From Roseiarcus sp963824475 (lineage in GTDB: Bacteria > Pseudomonadota > Alphaproteobacteria > Rhizobiales > Beijerinckiaceae): a DNA stretch of 64,000 nt. The translations under genes were made by a program, and so were the position numbers. The stretch is from positions 372,001-436,000 of the forward strand of contig CAWGPR010000011.1 of the NCBI GenBank assembly GCA_963824475.1, in the 5' to 3' direction. Positions 17,039 through 25,564 of this stretch are shown here, one piece after another. The notes under the pieces were generated by a model that was not told the DNA's origin, made no database searches, and saw only the letters and a program-made list of their open reading frames with translations. The number at the start of each line of letters is the position of its first letter. The first letter of the stretch is position 1.

Positions 17039-17794
17039 ATGGACGGCGAGCGTTTTGCCCTGGTGACAGGCGCGGGTTCGGGGATCGGAAAAGCATCGGC
17101 GCTGGCGCTGGCGCGCGCGGGCTGGCATGTGGCGCTGGCGGGTCGGCGCCCCGAGCCGCTCGGGGAGGTCGCGGGCGAGATCAAGGCGCTCGGCCGCCGC
17201 GCGCTCCCCGCACCCACCAATGTCGGCGATCCCGAGGCGGTCAAAGCCTTGTTCGCCAGAATCGAGCGCGAGTTCGGCCGCCTGGATCTATTGTTCAACA
17301 ACGCCGGCCAGAACGCGCCCCCCCTTCCGATCGACGAATTGACCTTCGCCCAATGGAGCGCGGTGGTCGACGCCAATCTCAACGGCGCGTTTCTCTGCGC
17401 TCAAGGCGCCTTCGGCCTGATGAAGCGCCAGAAGCCGCAAGGCGGGCGGATCATCAACAACGGCTCGATCTCGGCCCACACGCCGAGACCCCTCTCCACC
17501 CCCTATAACGCGACCAAGCACGCGATCACCGGGCTCACCAAGTCGATCGCGCTCGACGGCCGCGTTCACGACATCGCCTGCGGTCAGATCGACATCGGCA
17601 ACGCGCTGACCGAGATGGCCCGCAAGCAGACTCAAGGGGTGCGCCAGGCCGACGGCCGCATCGCGCCCGAGCCGACCATGGACGTGAACGAGGTCGGCGC
17701 CGCGGTCGCGCACATGGCCAATCTGCCGCTCTCGACCAACATCCTGACCATGACCATCATGGCGACCAAGATGCCCTATGTCGGCCGGGGATAG
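17039..17794 (+). CDS. SDR-family oxidoreductase
   Basis: Short-chain dehydrogenase of 251 residues: cofactor motif TGAGSGIGKA, NNAG at ~residue 87, catalytic Ser in NGSISAH and Tyr/Lys in YNATKHAITG. The start ATG 17039 follows TTAGGGGAGGACTC, a strong ribosome site 10 bp after the EamA stop. The C-terminal part (LPLSTNILTMTIMATKMPYVGRG) matches a subgroup often labelled 3-oxoacyl-ACP reductase-like, but the substrate is not known. Confidence 0.9.
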   Translation: MDGERFALVTGAGSGIGKASALALARAGWHVALAGRRPEPLGEVAGEIKALGRRALPAPTNVGDPEAVKALFARIEREFGRLDLLFNNAGQNAPPLPIDELTFAQWSAVVDANLNGAFLCAQGAFGLMKRQKPQGGRIINNGSISAHTPRPLSTPYNATKHAITGLTKSIALDGRVHDIACGQIDIGNALTEMARKQTQGVRQADGRIAPEPTMDVNEVGAAVAHMANLPLSTNILTMTIMATKMPYVGRG

Positions 17795-17820
17795 GCCAAA
17801 TACGACCGGAGCGCGAATTG

Positions 17821-18110
17821 CAGCCAAATAAACGCAAATACAATCCACCTAAATGCTAGTAAAATAGCTTGCATTTACTAGCGTTTATTTTTCCGAATCG
17901 GGACTTTTCGATGGGTTACGGTCAATTCAAATAAAGAATTTGCGCCTGGGTCTCAGCTCGCGCCTCAGGTTGTGTGCTGCCGTCTCTCGAACGCATTCGT
18001 CTCTCGCTCCTTCCTCATAGCTCCGCCTCGCCGCGCCCCGTCTCGAACGGACGGCCACTTTTCCGACAACCAACACAAGATAGCACGATTTCTGATTTTG
18101 TCAAATGAAT
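17821..18110 (+). repeat. Intergenic hairpin repeat family, copy A
   Basis: First of three related copies (others at 38365-38622 and 41840-42112). The core 17821-17940 holds GCAAATA-type units, a perfect 9-bp stem GCTAGTAAA/TTTACTAGC (17855-17863 with 17874-17882), then GCGTTTATTTTTC and GACTTTTCGATGGGTTACGG. A distal block GATTTCTGATTTTGTCAA (near 18088-18104) also recurs. It fills the gap between two convergent genes and is AT-rich against its surroundings. Confidence 0.75.
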
Positions 18111-18219
18111 TGATCGAAAAAATGCGGGGACGCGGCTCGTTTCCCGAACGCCGCCGGCCGCGCCAGCGCAGTCACGTCGCGCCATAGGGGCCCTCCGCGG
18201 CCTTCCGGCGCGGCCTAGT

Positions 18220-20499
18220 CTAATGATCGGCGGGCGCCGTATCTTTAGCAGGCGCGATCGCGTCGAGCCGGAGCCAGTCCTCCTCGGTGAAGCCCGCGAC
18301 GCCGGGACACGTCTTGGGCTTCTCGCGCCCCGCCTCCAGACGGGCGCGAAAAGTGGCCAACTGGTCACCGAGCGCCGCCAAGCGATATTCCAAACCGTAG
18401 GGGCCCACTTGGAACTGCCGGACGAGACCGTGGGCGACATAGGAGGCATAGGCGGGTTCACAGGCCAGATCTCCGAGGAGCTTTGCGAGACGTCGGCGAT
18501 GCCCAGCGCCGTCGGGATCGATGGCAAGCGACGCTTCTCGCATTCCCGACCATTTCACTTCGTCTGGGTCGTCTTGGAAGTCTGGCTTTAGACGATCGAA
18601 CCGCTTGACGATGTCATCCTTTGAGCGGCCGGAAGCAAACAGTGTCGCATCGTTTCTCCAGGCTTCGACATCCGACGCTGTCAATGGCTCGATCTTGCGA
18701 AACTCACCAAATGTGACCTGATCGGCAGGCGCCGAGCGGACCGCGGACATCGACAGGCTTGCGTCCGCGATAGCAGTCCGAAATACCAAGGTCTGGTCGA
18801 ACGTACTGTCCGTCATGTCGGCGCGCGCGAGGTTGGCTCCCTGCAACTCCGCGTGTGTGAGGTCGGTACCCTGCAACTCCGCCTCGGCAAGGTCAGCGCC
18901 CTGCAACCCCGCCTGACTTAGGTAGGCGCCGCCCAACTGTGCGTCTTCGAGATATGCGCCCTGCAACTGCGCGTCGGAGAGGTCGGCTCCCTGCAACTGT
19001 GTATTGCTGAGGTCGGCGCCCTGCAACCGCGCGTATCGGAGATCGGCGCCCTGCAACTCCGCCTCGGCCACCTCGGCACTCTCCAACCGTGCAGATCTGA
19101 GTTCAGCTCCTTGCAACTGCGCGAACGCAAGATCGGCGTGCGCAAGTCTTGCGTCGTTCAGTTTGGAACCCTGGAGCTGCGCGTGTGTGAGAACGGCACC
19201 CTGCAACTCTGCGCCTGACAAGTCGGCGCGCTGCAACTGCGTGATCTTCACAATCTCGCCGTTTTCCAAAACGGCACCGAGGCTGGCACCCTGCAATCGC
19301 GCTCTGGAAAGATCAGTGCCCTGCAAGGTCGCGCCTGCAAGGCGAGCACCATCCAGTCTCACATATTCAAGGTTGGCACCGCTCACGTTTTTGTCCGACA
19401 GATCAACGCCGCGGAGGTCGGCACCATTGAGATCGGCAGCCTCAAGATCGGAAATCGTGAATTGGCGAGTAGGGATAAAATCGCCCTGGCGCGCATTGCT
19501 CTCTTTCGTTGTCTCTTCGACAAGCTTTTCCCCGACGATGGGCTCGTTTGGAAGTTTAAGCCGATCGGGAAACAAGCCGAATACGACGCCGTTCGCGGTC
19601 GCGGCATAGTCCGGAACAGCTACAGGCATTGGGGGCGGAGCCCCTTCCATCCACTGCGCCCATTCCTGCCAGGAGGATGCGCTTGGCTCGCCCGCCCATC
19701 GCCCTTGCCTGAATGACAGCCAGTCGACGAGGGGCGCAAGGATAACCGCGAGCAGAACACAAAAGGCCATCGCGGTCGTCCAGCGCAGCTTGCGGCTGAG
19801 CGTCCCGAGGACCAGCGGCGCCTTCCTCACGCCGCGAGGGAAAAAACATCGATAGGTCATCAGCACGATGAGAACGAGATCGGCGACGACGACTGCGCGA
19901 TGCCACCAGGTGATGCGCAAATGGTGGTAGGGCAGGAACATCATCTGCATGAGGATGAGCGTGGCCAGCGGTGCGAGCACGATGGTGATGAGCGCGATGA
20001 CGCCTAGAAGGAAAGCGTTCACGCCCGTCCGCTCGCCCTTCATGCCGACCAGCAATTGCAGAAACAGCGCGTTCTCGACCCGCGCCCGGTAGCGCTCGTG
20101 CTCCGCCTCTGTCGCCAATGTCGTGCGCAACTGTTTGTCGAATTCTGCGGCGGTGCGCGCGAGCAGCGCCAGCATCATCAAAAGATAGAAGTGAAAGACC
20201 AGATAGAGCAGCGGCGCGATGACATAGAACGGCAGCAGCTCCACCTTGATGTTGACGATGGGGAGCGTCTGCGGCTCGCCCAGTAAAAGATTGCGATGAG
20301 GGGTCGCGAGCGCGGCAATGGCGAGATAGAGGGTCAGGCCGAGGAACGAAAACCACAGCGTCTGGAACCGCTCGGCTGAGCCATTCAGCGAATCGAGCAG
20401 CGCGTCGAGGTTCTTGGTGTCGGGTTCGGGCGCGAGCGTCTCCTTGCCGGGAATTGGAGTCGGCAACGCGCCGATGTTCTTGATGTCCGGCCCGGCCAT
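18220..20499 (-). CDS. Membrane-anchored pentapeptide-repeat protein
   Basis: Protein of 759 residues (start ATG 20499; the open frame upstream is unlike the family). After a cytoplasmic N-terminus (~70 residues) come about five hydrophobic helices (e.g. WFSFLGLTLYLAIAALA, VIAPLLYLVFHFYLLMMLALLA, LLGVIALITIVLAPLATLI, AMAFCVLLAVILAPLVDWL). From about residue 355 to 575 there is an A(D/N)LXX pentapeptide array (GADLSNTQLQ, GADLSDAQLQ) predicted to form a right-handed beta-helix rod. The C-terminal ~180 residues have no recognised domain. The array is visible in DNA as a ~30-bp-phased repeat around CTGCAACT. Function unknown. Confidence 0.85.
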   Translation of the reverse strand: MAGPDIKNIGALPTPIPGKETLAPEPDTKNLDALLDSLNGSAERFQTLWFSFLGLTLYLAIAALATPHRNLLLGEPQTLPIVNIKVELLPFYVIAPLLYLVFHFYLLMMLALLARTAAEFDKQLRTTLATEAEHERYRARVENALFLQLLVGMKGERTGVNAFLLGVIALITIVLAPLATLILMQMMFLPYHHLRITWWHRAVVVADLVLIVLMTYRCFFPRGVRKAPLVLGTLSRKLRWTTAMAFCVLLAVILAPLVDWLSFRQGRWAGEPSASSWQEWAQWMEGAPPPMPVAVPDYAATANGVVFGLFPDRLKLPNEPIVGEKLVEETTKESNARQGDFIPTRQFTISDLEAADLNGADLRGVDLSDKNVSGANLEYVRLDGARLAGATLQGTDLSRARLQGASLGAVLENGEIVKITQLQRADLSGAELQGAVLTHAQLQGSKLNDARLAHADLAFAQLQGAELRSARLESAEVAEAELQGADLRYARLQGADLSNTQLQGADLSDAQLQGAYLEDAQLGGAYLSQAGLQGADLAEAELQGTDLTHAELQGANLARADMTDSTFDQTLVFRTAIADASLSMSAVRSAPADQVTFGEFRKIEPLTASDVEAWRNDATLFASGRSKDDIVKRFDRLKPDFQDDPDEVKWSGMREASLAIDPDGAGHRRRLAKLLGDLACEPAYASYVAHGLVRQFQVGPYGLEYRLAALGDQLATFRARLEAGREKPKTCPGVAGFTEEDWLRLDAIAPAKDTAPADH

Positions 20500-20700
20500 G
20501 CTCCAGCGCCTTCCTCCCCGCTCCAATTTGCGTTTGAAGCCGCGGATTGTCCAGCGCCATGGCAAGGCTTGTCGCGGCCACCGGTCAAAGCGAGCGCCAG
20601 CACGGCTTTTTCCCAATAGACTTCAACGTTCGACACCCGCCCGGCACGAACATGGGCCGACACCGAAAGTTCGTGACACGATCGCGCCGGCCGGCGTGCT

Positions 20701-21057
20701 TCAATCCGGGACCAAGCTGTCGACTGAAACATTCAGCGCCGCGGCGATGCGGGCCATGATTTCGAGCGAGCCGCCGTGCTTGCCGGATTCGAGATCGGCC
20801 ACATGGGGTTGCGTCGTTCCGGCCGCTTTCGCCAGCGCCGCTTGCGTCATGCCGCGCTTGGCGCGCCAGAAGGCGAGCGGCGTCGGCGCGGCTAGCAGGG
20901 CTTGAACCTCGTCGAGGGTCAGGGCGCCGGAGCGGCCGGCGCGATAGTCGGCCATTGCGCGCTGGTGAACGAGCGCGTCGCGCATGTCCTCGTATTCCTC
21001 GGCGGGCAATATCGCCAGTTTCTCGCCGCCCGGTGTGGTGATGAATTTCGCGGTCAT
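20701..21057 (-). CDS. Xre-family HTH antitoxin
   Basis: Antitoxin of 118 residues. A short N-terminal Phd/RelB-like part (AKFITTPGGEKLAILPAEEYEDMRDAL) is followed by a classic Xre/Cro helix-turn-helix (FWRAKRGMTQAALAKAAGTTQPHVADLESGKHGGSLEIMARIAAAL). It lies 12 bp downstream of a RelE/ParE-type toxin gene, giving the reversed toxin-first order of HigBA systems. It is expected to bind the toxin and the operon promoter. Confidence 0.9.
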   Translation of the reverse strand: MTAKFITTPGGEKLAILPAEEYEDMRDALVHQRAMADYRAGRSGALTLDEVQALLAAPTPLAFWRAKRGMTQAALAKAAGTTQPHVADLESGKHGGSLEIMARIAAALNVSVDSLVPD

Positions 21058-21069
21058 GGCGTGACCTCC

Positions 21070-21321
21070 TTACCTTTTGTAGATCGCGCCGCGAGGCCCG
21101 ATATCCGAAACGATGATCTCCGTGGCGGTCTCCTCGAAGAGAACACGGAAATCGCCGACGCGAAGGCGTTTCCCATGCCCGCCGCGAAGTTCGGTCACCT
21201 GGTTGGCGAGCGAGGCAGGATTCTCCGCATAAGCCGCCAGCTTTTTCGTAATCCGGTTGGCCATATTGTGATGTTTGCGTATCGCGGCGATCGCGGGATC
21301 GAGCAGGATGACCCTTTTCAC
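21070..21321 (-). CDS. RelE/ParE-superfamily toxin
   Basis: Toxin of 83 residues of the RelE fold: KRVILLDPAIAAIRKH, then the beta-strand core ELRGGHGKRLRVGDFRVLFEETATEIIVSDIGPRGAIYKR with the basic residues (Arg in RVGDFRVLF, C-terminal Lys/Arg) used for ribosome-bound mRNA cleavage. The start is GTG 21321. A well-spaced promoter with an ATATA/TATAT inverted repeat is directly upstream. It is shorter than HigB but of normal RelE length. Confidence 0.88.
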   Translation of the reverse strand: MKRVILLDPAIAAIRKHHNMANRITKKLAAYAENPASLANQVTELRGGHGKRLRVGDFRVLFEETATEIIVSDIGPRGAIYKR

Positions 21322-21328
21322 GGAAATA

Positions 21329-21357
21329 AGAATATAGAGATTTTATATAATCGTCAA
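21329..21357 (-). promoter_or_regulatory. Promoter/operator of the RelE-Xre module
   Basis: Minus-strand TTGACG (-35, 21357-21352), a 17-bp AT-rich spacer and TATTCT (-10, 21334-21329) precede the toxin start by a few bases. The spacer contains ATATA-GAGATTT-TATAT (21332-21348), a candidate site for the Xre antitoxin. Confidence 0.55.
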
Positions 21358-21488
21358 CGCTCAACTCCGGCGCGCATCGGGCGCCTACACGCGAAACTCC
21401 GGGGGCGGGCGTTCGACCGCGCGCTTGCCTGCAGTCATAATAGGGCCGCGAAAAGGCGAACAAATGCGAGCGAGGGAGGATGGAAGAC

Positions 21489-21998
21489 ATGGACCATCAA
21501 GCAAGCCGGCGCGATCTGCTCATGACCTCGCTCATGGCGGCGCTGCCGCTCGGCGTCACGGGCGCCGCCGCCAGTCCGCTCAATCCTGAGCAGACGATCA
21601 TCAAGCCGCCCGACACCCTGCCATGGAAAGAACAGCCGCCCTTTCCGCCGCGGAGCGTCGATATGTGCGCGCTCGCCGGCAACACCAACGCGCCGGGCCT
21701 CTACTACACCCTGATTCGCTGGTTTCCTGGATATATGAGCGCGCCGCACTACTATTCCACCGACCGCTATTGCATGGTGCTGTCGGGAACCTGGTGGTGC
21801 AACAGCGGCGCCGATTTCGATCCGGCCTCCTGCGTGCCGGTGGTGGCCGGCAGCTACGTGCGCCGCGTCGCCTTGACCCCGCATTATGACGGCGTGATCC
21901 GCGGTCATCACGAGCCGGCGGTGATCGCCATCTGCGGCATCGGTCCGGTCAACTTCAAGCTCAGCGATCCGTCGAAGCCGCCGTGGCGGGAGGTGTGA
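21489..21998 (+). CDS. Secreted cupin-domain protein
   Basis: Protein of 169 residues with a twin-arginine-like leader (SRRDLLMTSLMAALPLGVTGAAA) and a small cupin barrel (APHYYSTDRYCMVLSGTWW, FDPASCVPVVAGSYVRRVALTPHYDGV). His residues in APHYY and PHYDG are possible metal ligands. The GGGAGG at 21474-21479 is 9 bases from ATG 21489 and touches ATG 21480, so 21489 is the better start. Role unknown; export to the periplasm is predicted. Confidence 0.8.
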   Translation: MDHQASRRDLLMTSLMAALPLGVTGAAASPLNPEQTIIKPPDTLPWKEQPPFPPRSVDMCALAGNTNAPGLYYTLIRWFPGYMSAPHYYSTDRYCMVLSGTWWCNSGADFDPASCVPVVAGSYVRRVALTPHYDGVIRGHHEPAVIAICGIGPVNFKLSDPSKPPWREV

Positions 21999-22017
21999 GG
22001 TCGCCGGCGAAGGCGCG

Positions 22018-23088
22018 TCAGGACGGCTTGACGACGACGCATTCAAGGCCGTCGGCTTCAGCGGCGGCCTCCATCGCGGCGGGCAGCGCCTCCAGAGGGA
22101 AAGACCGTGTCCGAATGGCGCTGATGTCGAGGAGCCCTGAGCGCGCCAGCTCGCCAAGACGCCGGAAGACGTCGCGCGGATACATGAACTGGCCGATGAT
22201 CTCGAGATTGCTCAGCATCACGTCGAGATAGGGGATTGGGAGCGGAACCCCCATGCTCCCCATGAGCGCGAGCCGCCCGCCGCGCCGCAGAGCGCGCAAG
22301 GCCGCAAGCGTCGCGTTGGGGTCCTGCGCATTGCCGACGATGTCGAGGGCCGCCTCGGCGCCGCCTCCCGCAGCGGCGCGCAGGGCTTCCGTGTCCGCCT
22401 TGATGTCGCCGGAGAGCGCCACGGTCGCGACGCGCGGCCCGCTCACGCGCTTGAGCGCGTCGAGCTTGCTTGCGTTGCGCCCCGCGGCGACAGCGCGGGC
22501 CGCGCCCAGCGCAACCGCGAGTAGAACGGCGGCGCTTCCGTAAGCCCCGGTCGCGCCGGTCACAATGATGGTTTCGCCGGCGGCGAGGCGCGCGCGGATG
22601 AGGCCGCCGTAAGGAACGGCGAACCGGGAGAGCACGGCGAGCTGCACGGGGTCGATCGCGCCCAATCCGTCGATCGCCGTCACCGACGCCTTCGGCGCTC
22701 GCGCATATTCGGCGAGCGTTCCGTCGCGCCAGTCCGCCTGAAGCGACTTGCCTGCGGGACCGGCGGTAATGCCCAAGAGAAACTGCGCCGGCTCCGGGAC
22801 GTTCTCGTCGGCGATCACATGAGAGGAGACCACGACGCGCTGGCCGGGCTTCAGATGATAGACTTCGGGGCCGACCTCATGGACGATTTCGATCGCATTG
22901 CCTCCGGGCGTGAACCAGCCCTCCGGCGGACTGTAGATGGGGAGCCTGCCTTCAACGTAGGATTTCAAATAGGACATGAGGGCCGAAGCCTCGATCTTGA
23001 CGATGACGCCGCCAGGCCGAGGCTCCGGGATCGGGACGTCGTCGAGCTTGAGGGTTCCGCCGAGGCGGTCGAGCAGCCAGGCTTTCAT
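22018..23088 (-). CDS. Medium-chain (zinc-type) alcohol dehydrogenase-like oxidoreductase
   Basis: MDR-superfamily oxidoreductase, 356 residues from ATG 23088 (MKAWLLDRLGGTLKLDDVPIPEPRPG). It has the GroES-like N-terminal domain and the nucleotide loop GATGAYGSAAVLLAVALGA in the C-terminal Rossmann domain. The usual catalytic zinc cysteine after the first strands is absent (EASALMSYLKSYVEG), so it is more like the zinc-independent quinone-reductase branch. The neighbour upstream on the same strand is a beta-hydroxyacid dehydrogenase gene, 67 bp away. Confidence 0.85.
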   Translation of the reverse strand: MKAWLLDRLGGTLKLDDVPIPEPRPGGVIVKIEASALMSYLKSYVEGRLPIYSPPEGWFTPGGNAIEIVHEVGPEVYHLKPGQRVVVSSHVIADENVPEPAQFLLGITAGPAGKSLQADWRDGTLAEYARAPKASVTAIDGLGAIDPVQLAVLSRFAVPYGGLIRARLAAGETIIVTGATGAYGSAAVLLAVALGAARAVAAGRNASKLDALKRVSGPRVATVALSGDIKADTEALRAAAGGGAEAALDIVGNAQDPNATLAALRALRRGGRLALMGSMGVPLPIPYLDVMLSNLEIIGQFMYPRDVFRRLGELARSGLLDISAIRTRSFPLEALPAAMEAAAEADGLECVVVKPS

Positions 23089-23154
23089 GGCCGTCCTTTG
23101 CCCCACGCCCTCTACCCGGCGAACGCGACTTCGCTTCCCGCGAGCGCCCCAGCG

Positions 23155-24090
23155 CTACAGGTTTTCGGGCGACTCAGAATTGCGGGCGTCCGCGCCTCCA
23201 TCGAGCTCGACGCCCGCGATCTTTGCGTAGAGACGCGCGACAGACGCATCGTCGTCGCGTCCCATTCCTGACGCGGCCGTCATGAGAAACATCTGCAGGG
23301 CCGAAGCCGCAAGCGGCGTTGGAAAGGACGCGGCGCGGGCCATGTCCGACACGATGCCGAGATCCTTGGTGAAGATAGCGACGGCGCTCTTCGGCGCGTA
23401 GTCGTTGTCGAGGATGTGCGGCACGCGATTCTCGAACATCCAGGAATTTCCCGCCGAAGCGGTGATGACCTCATAGACCTTCGCAAGGTCGAGCCCGAGC
23501 TTTTTGGCGAAGGCGATCGCTTCACATGCGGCCGCGATATGGACCCCTGCGAGAAGCTGGTTGATCATCTTGAAGGCGGAGCCCGCGCCAGCTTCGGCCC
23601 CGAGGCGATAAACCTTGGAGGCGATCGCTTCGAAAATGGGCTCGGCCCGCTTCATCGCGTCTTCTCGCCCGGACGTGAGAAGGGTGAGCGCGCCCTCAGC
23701 GGCCCGCGTTGGGCCGCCGCTGGTCGGCGCATCGACAAACGCGCGGCCTGTCGCCTCAACTCTTTCGCCGATGCTGTGGGCTTGAGCGGGGGCCATGGTC
23801 ACGCAGGATATGATCAGCGCATCCGGAGCGGTTGACGCAAGCACGCCAGCGTCGCCGAACAGGATCGCCTCGCATTGCGCGGCGTTGACCACGACGAGAA
23901 TAACGGCGCCAGCGCCCGCCGCCGCCTCGCACGAAGAACCCGCCGCCTTTCCGAATTCGTGTGCAAAGCGAGCCGTCGCCGCAGGATTCGTGTCCGCGCC
24001 GACGACGGACCAACCTTTCTGCGCCAAGCTGGCGGCGACGCCATACCCGATGGCGCCAAGTCCGATCACGGCGATCTTGTTCGGTCTCAT
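23155..24090 (-). CDS. Beta-hydroxyacid dehydrogenase (L-threonate dehydrogenase LtnD-like)
   Basis: NAD-dependent beta-hydroxyacid dehydrogenase, 311 residues from ATG 24090. Motifs: IAVIGLGAIGYGVAASLAQKG (NAD loop), VDAPTSGGPTRAAEGALTLLTSG (substrate loop), and the catalytic lysine in GSAFKMINQLLAGVH. The substrate-loop wording matches L-threonate / tartronate-semialdehyde-type members rather than 6-phosphogluconate dehydrogenase. No threonate kinase or isomerase gene lies nearby, so the exact substrate is open. Confidence 0.83.
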   Translation of the reverse strand: MRPNKIAVIGLGAIGYGVAASLAQKGWSVVGADTNPAATARFAHEFGKAAGSSCEAAAGAGAVILVVVNAAQCEAILFGDAGVLASTAPDALIISCVTMAPAQAHSIGERVEATGRAFVDAPTSGGPTRAAEGALTLLTSGREDAMKRAEPIFEAIASKVYRLGAEAGAGSAFKMINQLLAGVHIAAACEAIAFAKKLGLDLAKVYEVITASAGNSWMFENRVPHILDNDYAPKSAVAIFTKDLGIVSDMARAASFPTPLAASALQMFLMTAASGMGRDDDASVARLYAKIAGVELDGGADARNSESPENL

Positions 24091-24177
24091 GCCGGCGGAC
24101 ATTAACATCCCATTGTGATGCGAGGGAAACGTTGAGGGGTCGAACGCGAGTCACAGCGCTGTGATCTCGTCTCGTTC

Positions 24178-24597
24178 TTAGGCAGAGAGATGCCCCGGCC
24201 CAAAAAACTCGGGCAGAAGCTCGGCCAGGGTGAAAGTCCGGCGCACCCCTTCCGGGCCGGCGATATGGATCGTCGCGGTTGAAGGGTCGGCGAATTCGCG
24301 GATGCGCTGGCGGCAGCCGCCGCACGGCGTGCATAAGGCGTCGCCGTCGCCGACGACAAGGATTTCCGCGATGCGCCGCTCGCCGGCCAGCGCCATCGCG
24401 GCGATTGCTCCCGCCTCGGCGCAGCTCCCTTGCGGATAGGCGGCGTTTTCGACGTTGCAGCCTGAATAGACCGCGCCCGACGGCGTGCGCAGCGCCGCGC
24501 CGACGGAAAAGCGCGAGTAAGGCGCGTAGGCGTTGGCCTGCGCCGCCTTGGCCGCGGCGAACAGTTCCGCCAGCGCCGCGTCAGCGTTCTTTGACAT
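24178..24597 (-). CDS. cdd: Cytidine deaminase
   Basis: Homotetrameric-type cytidine deaminase, 139 residues, converting (deoxy)cytidine to (deoxy)uridine. The zinc site is complete: Cys with catalytic Glu in GCNVENAAYPQGSCAEAGAIAAM and the pair in PCGGCRQRIREF. It overlaps the permease gene by 17 bp and is the last gene of the nucleoside ABC operon, which links uptake with salvage. Confidence 0.95.
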   Translation of the reverse strand: MSKNADAALAELFAAAKAAQANAYAPYSRFSVGAALRTPSGAVYSGCNVENAAYPQGSCAEAGAIAAMALAGERRIAEILVVGDGDALCTPCGGCRQRIREFADPSTATIHIAGPEGVRRTFTLAELLPEFFGPGHLSA

Positions 24598-25552
24598 AAG
24601 GAATCCCCGACGCCCTGGGCGGGATCGCCTTGCCGATGAAGCCCGCCAGCAGCACGACGGTCAGGATATAGGGCAGGGCCTCGATCGCCTGCACCGGCAC
24701 CGGGCCGATGACCGGCAGCTCCACCCCTTGCAAGCGGATCGCCACCGCATCGAGGAAGCCGAACAGAAGGCAGGTCGCCAGCGCCGGCCAGGGGCGCCAT
24801 TTGGCGAACACCAGCGCCGCAAGGGCGATGAAGCCTCGCCCCGCGCTCATGTGCGGCTGGAAATAGCCGGTCTGGCCGAGCACGAGATAGACGCCGGCCA
24901 AGCCGACCAGAACCCCGCAGATGATAAGCGCGCTGTAGCGCAAGCCGCGCACCGAAATACCGGCGGTGTCGACGGCGGCCGGATTCTCGCCGACCGCGCG
25001 CAGGCGCAATCCGAAGCGCGTGCTGTGCAGGGCCCAGTAGGTGAGGGGGACCATCGCGAAGGCGATGTAGCCGATCAGGTCGTGGTTGGAGATCAGTTCC
25101 CGGTAGATCGGTCCGACAATCGGCACGGCGCCGATCTGCCTGACGAAGGGCAGCGCGATTTCCCGGAACTGGGCGGTCTCCGGCAGTTGCGGCGTGCGGC
25201 CGCCCTGCGACCAGATGGCGTTGCCGATGAGTGCGGTCATGCCGTCCGCCACCATGTTGATCGCGGTTCCCGAGACGATCTGGTTGGCGCGCTGGTCGAT
25301 CGAGGCGTAGCCGTGAATGAGCGAAAAGACGACAGCCGCCGCGACGCCGGCGAGAACCCCGAGCCATACGTTCCCTGTGAAGGTCGCAGCCGCGGCGGAA
25401 GCGAACGCGCCGACCAGAATCTTGCCCTCAAGCCCGATGTCGACCACGCCCGAGCGCTCCGACCACAGGCCCGCAAGGCAGGCGAGAATGAGTGGAATGG
25501 CGAGACGCATGCCGGAGGCGAACACGACGAGGAAGGAGTCGAACCAGTCCAT
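24581..25552 (-). CDS. Nucleoside ABC transporter permease (second)
   Basis: Branched-chain/ribose-type ABC permease of 323 residues with about eight to nine hydrophobic segments (ASGMRLAIPLILACLAGLWSERSGVVDIGLEGKIL is shown here by its parts LAIPLILACLAGLWSERSG and GVVDIGLEGKIL). The ERSGVVDIGLEG block is characteristic of YufQ/NupC-like partners of BMP-type nucleoside binding proteins. It forms a heterodimer with the product of the next upstream gene (12 bp apart). Confidence 0.92.
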   Translation of the reverse strand: MDWFDSFLVVFASGMRLAIPLILACLAGLWSERSGVVDIGLEGKILVGAFASAAAATFTGNVWLGVLAGVAAAVVFSLIHGYASIDQRANQIVSGTAINMVADGMTALIGNAIWSQGGRTPQLPETAQFREIALPFVRQIGAVPIVGPIYRELISNHDLIGYIAFAMVPLTYWALHSTRFGLRLRAVGENPAAVDTAGISVRGLRYSALIICGVLVGLAGVYLVLGQTGYFQPHMSAGRGFIALAALVFAKWRPWPALATCLLFGFLDAVAIRLQGVELPVIGPVPVQAIEALPYILTVVLLAGFIGKAIPPRASGIPYVKER

Positions 25553-25564
25553 GCCCGCCGCCCG

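Noticed and set aside
18830..19400. Regular ~30-bp repeats suggestive of a CRISPR array
   Set aside because: The repeats are in frame and encode the A(D/N)LXX pentapeptide array; there are no conserved repeats with unrelated spacers and no cas genes.
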